Positions 1 to 9,689 of a stretch of DNA of 64,000 bases are shown in pieces. Origin of the DNA: Gautieria morchelliformis (Eukaryota > Basidiomycota > Agaricomycetes > Gomphales > Gomphaceae); the NCBI GenBank assembly GCA_015179125.1, contig WHVA01000202.1:119205-183204 (forward strand). The letters are read 5' to 3'. A program made the translations under genes and the position numbers. Every line of letters begins with the position of its first letter. Position 1 is the stretch's first letter. The notes below the pieces were generated by a model, which made no database searches, had not been told where the DNA came from, and was given only the letters and a program-made list of their open reading frames with translations.

Positions 1-480
1 ATGTGTGACAGGAGGCAAGTGTCCAAGGTCACGTTCCGTATGATCCCCAAAGGTGCAAATGAGGTCAACTTCTTCCTTGATTGAGCCAGCCTCATTTGGG
101 GTACCATCAATATTGTAGACAGGGATGGCACGGGGTAGGGGATGGGTCCGAAGTCTGTGTTCCCTTACAAACTCCACATCGATGAACATCCCTGTAGCAC
201 CACTGTCAAGGAGGGAGTCAATTGCAAGTGGATGCCCTGTGTCAACGGAGTGGACCTTGAGAGGTACTTTGGTGCATCGGCGGAGGTCAGCAGTACGGAC
301 ATATAGAGGGACTGGAAGGTTTGCATTAGCAACTGGAGCGATGGGTTGGGTTTTTGGCATGGCTGGTTTGGTTTCAGTTCGATCAGGGATAGGAGAAGGA
401 TGCATCATATCGCCTGTGATCCCTATTGTACATGTTTCGAGAACTGAAAACCGATTCGTCGAGCGGGGCATGTCTTTCAC
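1..480 (-). CDS. Ty3/gypsy pol, aspartic protease region (partial)
   Basis: Reading the minus strand gives the retropepsin motif LLDSGATG (about 190-215), followed by a segment resembling FIDVEFVREHRLRTHPLP and IPVYNIDGTPNEAGSI. The same segment occurs in the family-A protease near 58700-58830, so this is the protease at the start of a Ty3 pol. The frame runs off the left window edge, so reverse transcriptase and integrase are not visible. It lies directly downstream of the gag at 492-1598 in the usual gag-pol order. The exact pol start is not resolved. Confidence 0.75.
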   Translation of the reverse strand, partial: MKDMPRSTNRFSVLETCTIGITGDMMHPSPIPDRTETKPAMPKTQPIAPVANANLPVPLYVRTADLRRCTKVPLKVHSVDTGHPLAIDSLLDSGATGMFIDVEFVREHRLRTHPLPRAIPVYNIDGTPNEAGSIKEEVDLICTFGDHTERDLGHLPPVTH

Positions 481-491
481 CGCTGACTGGC

Positions 492-1598
492 CTAAAAACC
501 CTTTCCTTCATCTTGGACAGGGGCTTCCACCTTCTGTTTGCGTTCCTCCATCGCCGCTGCCACAGATTTAGAGACAATTGCTGCAATGTCTGCCTCCGTG
601 AGGTTTGCGCGGATTCGTGGCTTGCGAGGTTCAGGACAGTCTGGTGAAATGTGACCAGGTCTCTTACAGTTGTAGCAGGTCCGTGTTTCGGTGCGGCGGC
701 GGGATGAGTCAATGTCCATAGGTGTCGCATTACTGGGTGGTGCTGTGACAACAGGAGCCGTAGCAGGAGTGTGGAGTGGTCGGGCAGGAGGAGGGCGATT
801 AGGGACATGAGGTGTCTGTGCCTTCCTGACCTCTAACAGACGGCGATGATTGCGGTCAATCTGACAGGCTGCTTCCTTCCAGGCTTTGAGGTTGGATGGA
901 AGAAAGGGTTGGGCGTGGATCTTATCAAGGATACCTGCTGGAAGGCCACGAGCATAGGCATCCTCGAGTGCCTCATCATTAAAGCCTGTCCTGCCTGCCA
1001 GGATCTCAAATTGAGCCGTGTATTCATCTGCCGACATTCCTGACGCCATCCTGAGGTCATGCAGTTTAGTGCGAGCCTTCCTGGCACGATCTGGGTCACC
1101 AAAGGCCTCCTCCACACGTTTAATGAACCCCTTCAGAGTGGATATAGAGGAGGTGCCATCAATGACAGCCTGCGTCTCGTTGTGTGCCCATATCTCCGCA
1201 GAGCCTCCTGTCATGAAGGAAAGAGCATACAGGATCTTTGTGCGCTCATCTGGGAAGGATGCTGGCTGGACAGCGATGGACAATCTGATAGACCTGATAA
1301 ACCCTTCAGTCTCTGTACGGTCTCCATTGAACTTCTCCGGTTCCGCTGCTTTGATAGAGCGAGTAGATGGAGGGATACTGTGAGGTACTGAGGGCGCAAG
1401 GGCTTGAGCAGCAGCAACAGCAGCGTTGGTGGCAGCATTGGCTAAGTGGTCATGAACGTTAACAATCTGACTGTGCAGTTCCTGATTCTGCAGTTGAAGT
1501 TGCTGCAGCTGCTGTGCTTGGCTGGAAAGGAGGCCTCGAAGAAATGGCCCATGGTCACCCAGGGAGTCCCAGTATGCGTCTGGGAGTTGGTCTGCCAT
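492..1598 (-). CDS. Ty3/gypsy gag polyprotein
   Basis: A capsid-type Retrotrans_gag region (EPEKFNGDRTETEGFIRSI, then FGDPDRARKARTKLHDLR and SADEYTAQFEILAGRTGF) is followed by one CCHC zinc knuckle, CYNCKRPGHISPDC. The frame is open to 1736, but the methionine at 1598 (MADQLPDAYWDSLG) is the better start, because the upstream codons form a hydrophobic stretch unlike gag and overlap the probable leader. The product would be about 368 aa with an uninterrupted frame. It assembles the virus-like particle and binds element RNA. The protease frame follows at 1-480. Confidence 0.8.
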   Translation of the reverse strand: MADQLPDAYWDSLGDHGPFLRGLLSSQAQQLQQLQLQNQELHSQIVNVHDHLANAATNAAVAAAQALAPSVPHSIPPSTRSIKAAEPEKFNGDRTETEGFIRSIRLSIAVQPASFPDERTKILYALSFMTGGSAEIWAHNETQAVIDGTSSISTLKGFIKRVEEAFGDPDRARKARTKLHDLRMASGMSADEYTAQFEILAGRTGFNDEALEDAYARGLPAGILDKIHAQPFLPSNLKAWKEAACQIDRNHRRLLEVRKAQTPHVPNRPPPARPLHTPATAPVVTAPPSNATPMDIDSSRRRTETRTCYNCKRPGHISPDCPEPRKPRIRANLTEADIAAIVSKSVAAAMEERKQKVEAPVQDEGKGF

Positions 1599-1737
1599 AG
1601 GCTGAGATGAAGGCTGGTTAAGAAAAGTGCGTGGGGTCGTCCTATGAGCTTGATCTTCTGTGAGGGCAACACTAATGACGAAGCCACAACCAAAGATACT
1701 CAAGGAGATAAGAGCCGATACTAGGACAATGACCAAC

Positions 1738-1816
1738 TGTGTAGTGGGTATCCTCAGTTTATAACTCTACCAACGATAGATACATGGGGACTTGCCTGTG
1801 TAGTGGGTATCCTCAG
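1738..1816. repeat. 20-bp direct repeat at gag leader
   Basis: TGTGTAGTGGGTATCCTCAG occurs exactly at 1738-1757 and again at 1797-1816, 59 bp apart, just upstream of the gag on the minus strand. It may mark the inner end of the 5' LTR or a short tandem duplication across the LTR/leader junction. No convincing tRNA primer site was recognised beside it. Confidence 0.6.
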
Positions 1817-2264
1817 AGATCAAGCTGAGGAAACGCCACCACACGGGCTACAGTCTTATAGCGCTGGCAAGGCTTACATAATAGGGGAGACGGAAACTTG
1901 TAGAAGGTTACGGAAGGTGACAGAAGGTGACATGTGACGGAGTGTGACGGAAGGTGACGGAAACTCATAGAAGGAAATAGAAACTTGTGGAAGGAAATGC
2001 GTGAACCCTGACAGCTGCACACCATCCGTATTACGGCTACGGCCGTATAATGTACGGCAAGTTGACGGATATGGCAGACCGTATACCGTCCGTATGATCG
2101 ACACCTTACCCACTCTGACGGTATGGTACGGGTACCGTACCGTCCGTATTACGGTTACAGCTCCATAGGGCTGATCTATTATAGCTCGGCCTAAACTTAG
2201 ATCATTCACCGGCTTCCTTACTGCACATGACCGGCGGCAAAACTAAAATATTGATAATATCACA
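1797..2264 (-). repeat. Candidate 5' LTR of the left-edge Ty3 element
   Basis: On the minus strand the segment starts TGTGATATTATC (at 2264) and ends CCACTACACA (at 1797), that is TG...CA, immediately upstream of the gag leader. It contains GA-rich short repeats (1890-2000) and the first TACGG/CCGTA cluster. The matching 3' LTR is outside the window, so both borders are inferred. Confidence 0.35.
2020..2160. repeat. TACGG/CCGTA-rich array 1
   Basis: Within about 140 bp the pentamers TACGG and CCGTA recur many times on both strands, giving overlapping small inverted repeats such as TACGGGTACCGTACCGT. A second array lies at 2440-2580. No coding potential was seen. The array may be a promoter region of the LTR or a simple-sequence derivative. 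Confidence 0.6.
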
Positions 2265-2439
2265 CCCAGCCGCTCGCTACGGTGTGCGCATGCGTGGCAG
2301 AATGTCAGCAGGGGTGAACGGGAGCGTGAGCGCCATGTAAATGGCCTGCCTACCAGTGGTAGCGCCCGTTGGCCGATGTATTTTGGGCTTGGCTACAAGG
2401 TTTTTGGGTTTTGCTGAATGCATTCCATATATGCCATAC

Positions 2440-2580
2440 ACGGCCGTATTTTTACAGTATCATACGGCGTCAACCCGTACCGTATACTGTACCGTTAGCA
2501 GTGCACCCAGACCCTTGACGGTACGGGTGCCGTGGCCGTAACACGGCACCGTACAGCCGTGGTTGTACGGCACGGTGTGC
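2440..2580. repeat. TACGG/CCGTA-rich array 2
   Basis: The same pentamer vocabulary as the 2020-2160 array (ACGGCCGTA, CCGTACCGTA, TACGGCACGG) fills this stretch, directly before the ORF3 remnant on the plus strand. The roughly 280 bp between the arrays do not share the pattern. Confidence 0.6.
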
Positions 2581-2582
2581 AG

Positions 2583-2844
2583 CCCTACTGCAGAAGCGTC
2601 AACAGCCACCCGAGCACAGCTAGACCATGAGCTAGCTCTCACTCGCGGCCCCTCGCCAGCCCATGACCTGGTCGCCAAAGTGACCTTTCGGCAGGACATG
2701 GGCATTGACTCCCCACCCCATGTCCCTGCTGACAACCTGGAGCTCCCAACGGACCTGTGCCCGCTGCCGGCTCCATACACCGACATGCCTATGTCAGATG
2801 CGGACTCCGAGGACCTCACCAGGTCCATCTATGAGGAAGTCTGA
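2583..2844 (+). pseudogene. 3' end of family-B accessory ORF3 (remnant)
   Basis: The translation RAQLDHELALTRGPSPAHDL..., a proline/acid-rich middle and an acidic end (DSEDLTRSIYEEV, stop) line up with the C-terminus of the family-B ORF3 at 30225-30599 (HAQLDQELARFRPPPQ ... LEDSLMDDLYE, stop). It is followed 20 bp later by the same polypurine tract and LTR start. The upstream part of the element is missing and replaced by the TACGG array, so this is a 3' fragment of a related copy in plus orientation. Confidence 0.65.
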
Positions 2845-2850
2845 ATTGTC

Positions 2851-3000
2851 TATAGAGGGGGAGGGTGTAAATATGATATTTACCCACATTGCCCTTAAGG
2901 CAATGCATGCTACTGGACTAGCTTAGCTAATCACTGTGCAGTTCTGGCGTGGGAACCGCACGGCGGCAGGCACGTGAAATTATGTGTGTCCCTGTCACTC
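2851..3000 (+). repeat. Polypurine tract and start of family-B-like LTR
   Basis: TATAGAGGGGGAGGG (2851-2865) is followed by TGTAAATA at 2866. The same tract and LTR start occur in inverted orientation near 30181-30205. The LTR bodies share GCGTGGGAACCG followed by CGGCGG, but otherwise differ. The end of the LTR is not resolved; 3000-3370 shows no recognisable gene. Confidence 0.6.
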
Positions 3001-3373
3001 GTTCATACAACATACTCATCTCCCAGCTAATGGGTCGACTCGCAGGGAGTTACATGATACTACAATGACGACACTGAAAGCATGTAATGGCAGTGGAAGT
3101 CTTTGCATGCCCTCCACCCTCGCTTTCAGTTTTGGCTTTGTTAGATGCTCCACATTGAATGCTCTGGATCGAACTCACCAGAAGTTGAAGGTCATCCGCA
3201 TGCCCTGACTTGTATGGAGGTCAGTGTGCACAAAATTAAGATAGCCCCGGGCGACACTTGGAAAAATCACCATGTATAATATGTGACTTGGACAGACCTG
3301 AATAAATTGTTAGCAACACAGGTTATGGCAGGGAAAATTCTGTAGACTTTTCAGAAAGCTAGAATTAAAAAAT

Positions 3374-3589
3374 TCACTCTCTCAGTGAATTTATTGTCAC
3401 TATTATATTAATACAATACCTAGAATTAAACTCACTACATGATTTTGGGTCAACATGTTGTAAAGAAATAAAGAATATTACTCACCTCTTTCAGTGAATT
3501 TATTGTCACTATTATATTAATACAATACCTAGAATTAAATTCACTACATGATTTTGGGTCAACATGTTGTAAAGAAATAAAGAATATTA
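3374..3589. repeat. Tandem repeat, 109-bp unit, two near-identical copies
   Basis: The stretch from CAGTGAATTTATTGTCAC to AAGAATATTA occurs twice, with the CAGTGAAT landmark at 3383 and 3492 and one clear base difference in the copy body (AAACTCAC versus AAATTCAC). A third, partial copy begins at 7031 on the far side of the pogo-like element. AT-rich and non-coding. Confidence 0.85.
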
Positions 3590-4794
3590 CAGTCGGACCC
3601 CCAATAATGTATACTACCAATAATGCATAACCCCTGGTAATGCATAGAAAGTTGTCCACCAGTGTGGTAGTTAGAAAATTACTTAGAGCCTTGCATAATC
3701 CATAATCCATAACATATTTGGCAAATTTAATTATAATATGCATTATCGCAGGCGCAGTTTCAGCGCTTCAGAAGCCCAAACTGGGACAAACTCTTCGCAT
3801 ATGGACCTCAGCAAACCAGCCGGATGGGCATGTGGCTCTAACAGAGAACTTCTTGATGCTTCTGAGATGGAATGGGATGAACCAGATGATGGACCAGCCA
3901 TGCCTGGTTGTGCCGACCCATCGGAGCTCATGCCACCAGTTGTTACGGAATCCAAATCGCAAGAGCACGATCTTACCGGGAATGTAAAGATGATCCAACA
4001 GAAGCCAGTGCATCATAGAAGGACAGTATCCTCAGCTATTGTAACAGCCAAAATGAGGTCTCGGTCAAATCTTACTCTTAAGGACAAGATTGACATTATT
4101 CAGTTCATGGTTGACAGACACTACCCAGATTACCCAAAAGGCCGTCATCAAACATTTTCACTCAAAATTCCCTGGTATAAAACAGCACACCATCTCAAGG
4201 ATCTGGAACGAGCGTGTCCAGCTCCTTAAACATGCCGCAAAGAATCCAAGTGACTTGGCATTTACCCGTAAACGTCAGGTGGAGCACCCTGAGCTTGACG
4301 ATGCGTTGAAGAAATGGGCACTGCAGGCACTAGGGAAAGGGTCAAAGTTGACAGGCGATCTCATACGGACAAAGGCATATGCCTTTCAAGAACTTCTCGG
4401 TGTGCCAGTTACCGAGAGGCTGTCGTTCTCTAGTGGTTGGCTTGATTCTTTCAAGCAACGGATCAATTTAAAACAATTCAAGTCACACGGCGAGGCAGGA
4501 TCCGTAAAAGAGACAAATGTAGCAGCTGCAATCACACGGATACGCAAAATAACAGATGGATACGCACTCAAGGACATATTTAATGCAGATGAAACAGGGC
4601 TTTTTTTTTCGTATGCCACCAGACCGTGGACTGGCATTAGAACAGATGTCAGGCATTAAAGGAGACAAGACTCAGATCACTTACCTCTTTGGAGCGAGTG
4701 CAGATGGCAGTACGAAGTTGGCGCCTCTAGTTATAGGGCACGCACCACGGCCTCGGTGCATCCAAACAAATACCGGTGCACAACTTGGCTTCAA

Positions 4795-5928
4795 ATTTTT
4801 TTTTATTTTTTTATTTTATTTTTTTTGAATTCCGTTTATTATACTGCCACCTTGGGGCCAAGCCCTATATAGGCAGTCTCTACCCGGAACGCGGAATAGA
4901 GTAATCAAAGTGTTTTACATGCTAGGGTATCGTAGTTACCGAAGTAAGCCAGAGATATGCTGGCACCAACATAGGATACTTCCTGTTTGTCTACAATGCC
5001 TAATCACCTTAGATACATATCAGTACTGGTCAGTTTCAGTAGGTCTTATATGCCGGGTGGAAGTCCAGGAGCCTGGTAATCCTAACACTTATCGACACCT
5101 ATCAGAGGGGTGAACCATTGTAGTAATTACTGCTACAAATGGGGAGGGGGGGATTCGAACCTGGAGGCTCTCCCTGTTACGTATCGAGATTTCCGCTAAG
5201 TCGGAACTGGAAAGGACAGCGGCTTCAACTTATAGGTTGCACCCCCAATGAACTATCGTCCTAGGTATTTCGGAAGTGAGTCGGAAGTCGGAAAGTACTG
5301 GACCAAAGGTTTGGTTGGAACTTGAGTCGGAACTGAGGTGGAAGACGGAATACGGAAGGCTGAGAGAGACTGAGATCTTGCTAGACTCGCTGTGCTAAGA
5401 ACAGGAGATGGAGCGAAGGAAATCAAGTATCGAAGGTGATTATCAGATTGCAGAAAGAGACATACATGAGGGGGTTTTTATACAAAGCGCAGAACAACAA
5501 GTAATGGTATGGTACTAAGCAAGTCCCGGAGGAAGCGGAAGTCGAGAACAATGTGTGGGAACTAACTATTGGGGACAATGGGACTACAAGGGGGTTCAGG
5601 GTAAGGTAGAACAATGGAAAAGAACAAGGGGTTGGGAAAACATATCTGACAACGAGCTACAAGGGTGACCGGATATATGGTTTTGACGAACGATGAAGTG
5701 GGTCCGGTTGGTCCGAGTAATAGAGTTGAAAGAACAAGGGAAATGTACAATGGGCGGAATGTCGGAAATATCGGAGGGGCGGAATGTGTCGTGGAAATGT
5801 CGGAGGGGCAGAAAGGTGTGGCGGAACTGAGGGTCGGAAGTCGGAAATGAACGGTCGTAACACTCCCTTCGCATGATCCCAAACGGGCACTTGGTTTGGG
5901 TCAGTTCCACCTGCGCTAACCCGCCCCT
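4795..5928 (-). mobile_element. tRNA-derived SINE (about 440 bp) inserted in the transposase
   Basis: The insert is flanked by a perfect 10-bp target duplication, TTGGCTTCAA, at 4785-4794 and 5929-5938. In minus orientation it begins GGGGCGGGTTAGCGCAGG, holding a Pol III A-box-like TTAGCGCAGGTGG, and carries an exact B box GGTTCGAATCC (about 5153-5163). It ends in an A-rich tail (T-run 4795-4830 on the plus strand). The nested solo LTR separates the boxes; without it they are spaced as in a tRNA, and the start GGGGCGG can pair with CCTCCCC after the B box, followed by A. The 3' body before the tail resembles the LINE 3' end at 28313. Confidence 0.8.
5175..5862. mobile_element. Solo LTR (688 bp) inside the SINE
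   Basis: The segment starts TGTTACGTATCG and ends GGTCGTAACA (TG...CA, with TGTTACG/CGTAACA inverted ends). It is flanked by the 5-bp duplication CTCCC at 5170-5174 and 5863-5867. It is rich in the CGGAA/TTCCG motif. No coding sequence is present, so it is an LTR left after recombination of a full element. Removing it restores normal tRNA-like spacing of the SINE promoter boxes. Confidence 0.85.
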
Positions 5929-6968
5929 TTGGCTTCAATTACTACTGGAACAAAAAGGCCTGGATGGTTGGGAGCATATTTCAGCAGTGAGTAATGAATG
6001 GTGTTTACAAGGAAGAAAATAAATGTAGCTTACTGGATTTCTAGTTGGCTGTCAGGCTTAAATGAGGATATGCGACGTCAGCAATGCAAGATCTTGTTGT
6101 TGATTGATAATGCACCTTCACACATCTGGGACTCTACGACACTTACCCATGTTCAAGTGGAATTCCTGGACCCGAATATGACTTCCCGGATTCAGCCGTG
6201 TGATGCTGGAATCATAGCAGCATTCAAATCCCACTATCATAGGTTCTACATTAGGCATGTGATTGAAAGAGAGGAGATGGGTGAGCAGGACATATGGAGG
6301 ATTGACCAGCTGATGGCGATGAGGATGGCAGACGAAGCCTGGGGAGTGATAACCGCTGACACAATTGCAGCCTGCTGGAAACATACCAAAATAGTGAACC
6401 CTCGAGCTTTGGATGGCAGTCCGCTCCACATCAACTCCCCCTTGCTGCCCCATACCACAATTGTTGTCGTTTCAGTCCAAACGTCAATTGAGTTGCTGCA
6501 ACAGGCCATTGATGACTTAGCTAAGCGCAAGATAGGAGAATGCAACAAATTGAAAGCAGAAGAAATGGTTGCTATGGAGGGAGAAACATTGACAGAAAAG
6601 GAGTGGAGCGATGAGGACATTGTGGAGCAAGCGATCGCCAATGTTTCTCCTGAAGAAGCTATGGAAGTCAGCGATGATGAAGAGCACCCACCTCTCATGG
6701 CACCAGCACAAGCCTTGCAGGCTGTAAGGGAACTGCAGCGCTATGCCCTAGCTCACAGCAGTCCAGAATGGGATGATGCAGCCCAGCTGCTTCCCAAACT
6801 GACGCGAGTTCTGCGCCAACAGCGAGAGGAGGTGCTTACGCAATAAACCCTAGATTCATTTATCACTCATGTGGTTTAGAACCGTCTAGAGAATATTTTA
6901 GACAATTTTTATATTTTTTTTTGGGATAATTCAACATGTTTTGACACCCTCTCTGTGATAATGCATTA

Positions 6969-7020
6969 CCCCCAATAATGCATAGCAAGGTCGTCCACCG
7001 AGGCTATGCATTATTGGGGG
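6969..7020. repeat. 18-bp perfect hairpin at right end of pogo-like element
   Basis: CCCCCAATAATGCATAGC (6969-6986) and its exact reverse complement (7003-7020) are separated by 16 nt. The right arm is part of the terminal inverted repeat, so the right end carries two oppositely oriented copies of the putative transposase site. The left end carries its copies mostly in direct orientation. Confidence 0.85.
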
Positions 7021-7034
7021 TCCGACTGTACTCG

Positions 7035-7068
7035 CCTCTCTCAGTGAATTTATTGTCACTGAGAGAGG
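7035..7068. repeat. 13-bp perfect hairpin in third tandem-repeat copy
   Basis: CCTCTCTCAGTGA (7035-7047), an 8-nt loop ATTTATTG, then TCACTGAGAGAGG (7056-7068). The left arm and loop are the shared start of the 109-bp repeat unit, and the right arm is unique to this copy. It may be the terminus of an older non-autonomous element. 7069-7800 holds no gene that can be supported. Confidence 0.75.
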
Positions 7069-7805
7069 AGTGTTATGCTGTCTCAGAATGCATATACTTG
7101 CACCTGGCCCTTTAGGGCCCACGAGCTCGCGCGTCGAAGCCATTTCGAACTCCGCTGGATGGAGCCGGCTGTGAAAATAAAGAAAACAAAATGAAATAGA
7201 AAAATAAGGAGTGATCAGAAAAATTCTAAAATAATCATGGAAGTGGATGCATGGTACAAGAACAATGTGAGGAATAATTGGAACACCATACAATGAATTG
7301 AATATATTATGCTTGATTTTGGTGCAGGGGCATATATGCACCCAACATAAATAACCCCAAATATACTGATATTCCAGCAGGCTGCATGTGGGCATCCCGG
7401 TTAGTGACAAATCTGGAAATCCCGATCGCGCCGGAGTCTTCGAGTCTTCATCATCAGCTGAGTGGCGAGTTTGAAATCAAGGATGAGCTTGTACGGGTGG
7501 GACTGAGGTGTAGTGAAATAAGTCATTAGTATTATGTACTACATGTACTATATGAACGAAAGGAGGGGATGAGCCTAAGGACTACTATAGTTTTGGACCT
7601 TAGATCCTTAGAGTTTATCCCACAGCTTGCGGCGAACCCGCGCGGTCTGATGGACACATACGTCCAAGAAGTTCTTAAGAAATGGACCTGGCGTCTGGAG
7701 GAATGAGACACTGGATCATTCACTGAACAGGGTACTTATTATTATAATATTACATGGATATATCGATACGCGTTGCCAGACACCCACCGCCCTACCAGCT
7801 ACCTA

Positions 7806-9684
7806 TCAGTTGACCCGCGGGCGTTTCTCAACCAAGCTGGATTCCTCAACGCAATTCCGGTGGCGGCCCTCCGCTATAGTATTAACTGTGCCGACTTTGG
7901 CATTCGCGCCATTCTCAGCACTCCGTTTCCTACTGTGCCTAAGACTCCGCTTCCAATTCCGGTATCTTTCCTTGAGCTTTAGACCGCGATCGCTGTTCTC
8001 GATGTTGTCGGTAACGGGGACACGCATTACTTCCGGAGATAGGGCATCCACGGTATTGAACGAGTCACCCTTGCTCCTTAAGGTAATTAGGCGGATGCCG
8101 TCAAAGGTTGTCGAGGTGGTGGTGCACAAGGCAACCTGGTCGACTTGACTGGACTCGTAGTGCTGTGGTGCAACATAATTGAAACCCGTTAAGAGATCCT
8201 CGTCATGGGCGGGAGCTATCTCGCGCTTCCGCTTTGCCAACCTGGGGATACGCTCCAAGGTCACATTCAGAGAAAGGGGACCCTTATATGTGGGCTTGTA
8301 AGGATCTAATCATGGGTTAGTGAAAATATATCACAAATAAACTCAGAGGTTTACTTTGGTAACCACATCGAATGACCGTGTTCCAATCGCTGATGTGATG
8401 TTAGTAAGTGACAATCTGACAGATTTACGAGTTATTACATGTTCGAGAACCACGAGTGTCCCATAGCCATCACCGTGTCGGGGCGTGCAGAAGGAATCGG
8501 GTCGGTAAGCTAATAGAAGTTCAACACGGCCAATGGCCAGAATTAACGTTCAGCGTACCTCGGTCAGAAATGTTTGCAGGACGCGAGGAAACCGCGTTTG
8601 GGTTATCTTGTCCGGAGCGTAATATATATCTTTCTGTTCTTGCTGTTAGACCGATTCAACTGTCACGAGAAGTAACCTATTCACCTTCTTTATGGTCGCA
8701 AACAATATCTGAGAGAAGACGATTCCATAGGCATATACGTCTGATGGATACGATACCGGTCCTCGAACTTCGGATAACAGCTCTGGCGCCTTGTAGCCCC
8801 GTGTACCCACTCGAGAATACGTTTTATGCATCTCTTTTGAAACAGAAGAGTCGAATTGAATGGCATAGCCAAAGTCCGACAGTTTGAGGTTGCCCTACCA
8901 TTGATCATTAAATTGACAATACACTTGTTGAGAATCTCACCTGGTAATCTACGAGTATGTTTGAAGGCTTTATGTCACGGTGCATTATGCAACGGGAGTG
9001 GAGGTGATGAATGGCGGCCAGCTGATAGGCATATTAAGAGAGATACGAAGCCGGGAGGGCATCAAGACAAGAGGGCACCCACTAGTTGTGCGGTATACAG
9101 TTTCCCTTCAACTCTACTTATGCGGTAGCTAGCCAGACGGGAATGTAGATCTTCTGGGCACCAGTCCTGGTCGTCCAGTAACTGTTAACCATGAACGAAC
9201 CCTCAAACTTCAAGTCTATCTGGCTGACCATTATAAGGAAGAGGTTCCGACGGTACGCAAATGCCCATTCGAGCTGCACGATGAAAGGGTGAGGGAACTC
9301 TCCTGTTAGGTGACTGAGGATTCCCAGTTCTCGGCGGACATGCTTTGCGTTGCCTTCATCGATAACTTGTTGACGATGAAATGCCTTCACGGCATAGCAC
9401 ACCCCCTCCCTCTCGCCCACGAAAACTCTGGCTTGACCACCTTGACCTATTAGTCTTGTCAACCAAATGCGTGTGCCACTTGGATCGCGAATGGGAACTG
9501 TAGATGATCTCGTACGCTCGCGTGCATAGGTGAGCATCATCACGTCAGTCGGCGTGACCTGGTTCTCTGGCTGACTTGCCGCCATTCTTTTGACTTGAGC
9601 GGAGATAAACAAGTTGACGACCTTGAAGACAGAAGTGAGGCTCATGGTAACGGTAGAGCGGTAATTAATAGAACTCGAGGCCAC
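7806..9684 (-). CDS. AGC-like serine/threonine protein kinase (multi-exon)
   Basis: Kinase motifs appear in order on the minus strand in several frames joined by short introns. The glycine loop is LIGQGGQARVFVGE and the ATP lysine lies in CYAVKAF (about 9400-9460). The helix-C glutamate lies in HVRRELGIL, and the C-lobe start is DWCPEDLHSRLA (about 9130-9180). The catalytic loop is IMHRDIKPSNIL (about 8950-8985), then LSDFGYA (about 8870). The activation segment is GTRGYKAPELL (about 8800), followed by SDVYAYGIVFSQI. Clear introns are 8895-8940 and GTGAATAGG...AACAG near 8641-8690. A later exon (7806-8264) ends with an AGC-tail-like DEDLLTGFNYVAP and a basic C-terminus. One junction near 9020-9117 does not join in frame as drawn, so the exon map is provisional. 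The substrate is unknown. Confidence 0.75.
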
Positions 9685-9689
9685 GGTGG

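Larger units (their letters stand above)
3738..6846 (+). pseudogene. Pogo-like transposase, frameshifted and interrupted
   Basis: The N-terminus (3738-4120) is acidic and linker-like, ending in a helix-turn-helix start (LTLKDKIDIIQFMVDRHYPD). After a one-base frameshift near 4110-4130 the CENP-B-type DNA-binding domains follow (HTISRIWNERVQLLKHAAK; ELLGVPVTERLSFSSGWLDSF). The catalytic triad is visible as DIFNADETGLFF (near 4580), LLLIDNAPSH (near 6105) and SRIQPCDAGII (near 6200), with 31 residues between the second and third aspartates. A second frameshift lies in the T-run near 4605. Coding sequence breaks at 4794 and resumes at 5939 across a SINE insertion. A further break lies between 5939 and 5998. 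The acidic tail ends at 6846. It cannot encode an active enzyme as it stands. Confidence 0.85.
3590..7028 (+). mobile_element. Pogo/Fot-like (Tc1-mariner superfamily) DNA transposon
   Basis: The ends are inverted repeats: CAGTCGGACCCCCAATAATG at 3590 and its reverse complement ending at 7028. TA dinucleotides flank both ends (3588-3589 and 7029-7030). Subterminal CCAATAATGCATA copies occur at both ends and may be transposase sites. The body encodes a CENP-B-like DDE transposase that is now frame-broken and interrupted by a SINE. The borders are confirmed by the tandem repeat in which it sits: the uninterrupted repeat junction (AATATTACTCACC, about 3476-3488) shows the empty site. Confidence 0.9.

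Noticed and set aside
1874..2209. 111-codon minus-strand open frame over array 1
   Set aside because: The Tyr/Arg/Val-rich translation is produced by the TACGG pentamers and has no domain.
3200..3370. Possible short gene upstream of the tandem repeat
   Set aside because: Only short frames without start context or domains.
5140..5250. A true tRNA gene near the GGTTCGAATCC box
   Set aside because: No cloverleaf forms around the box as it stands. The A box fits far better at the SINE 5' end across the nested LTR.
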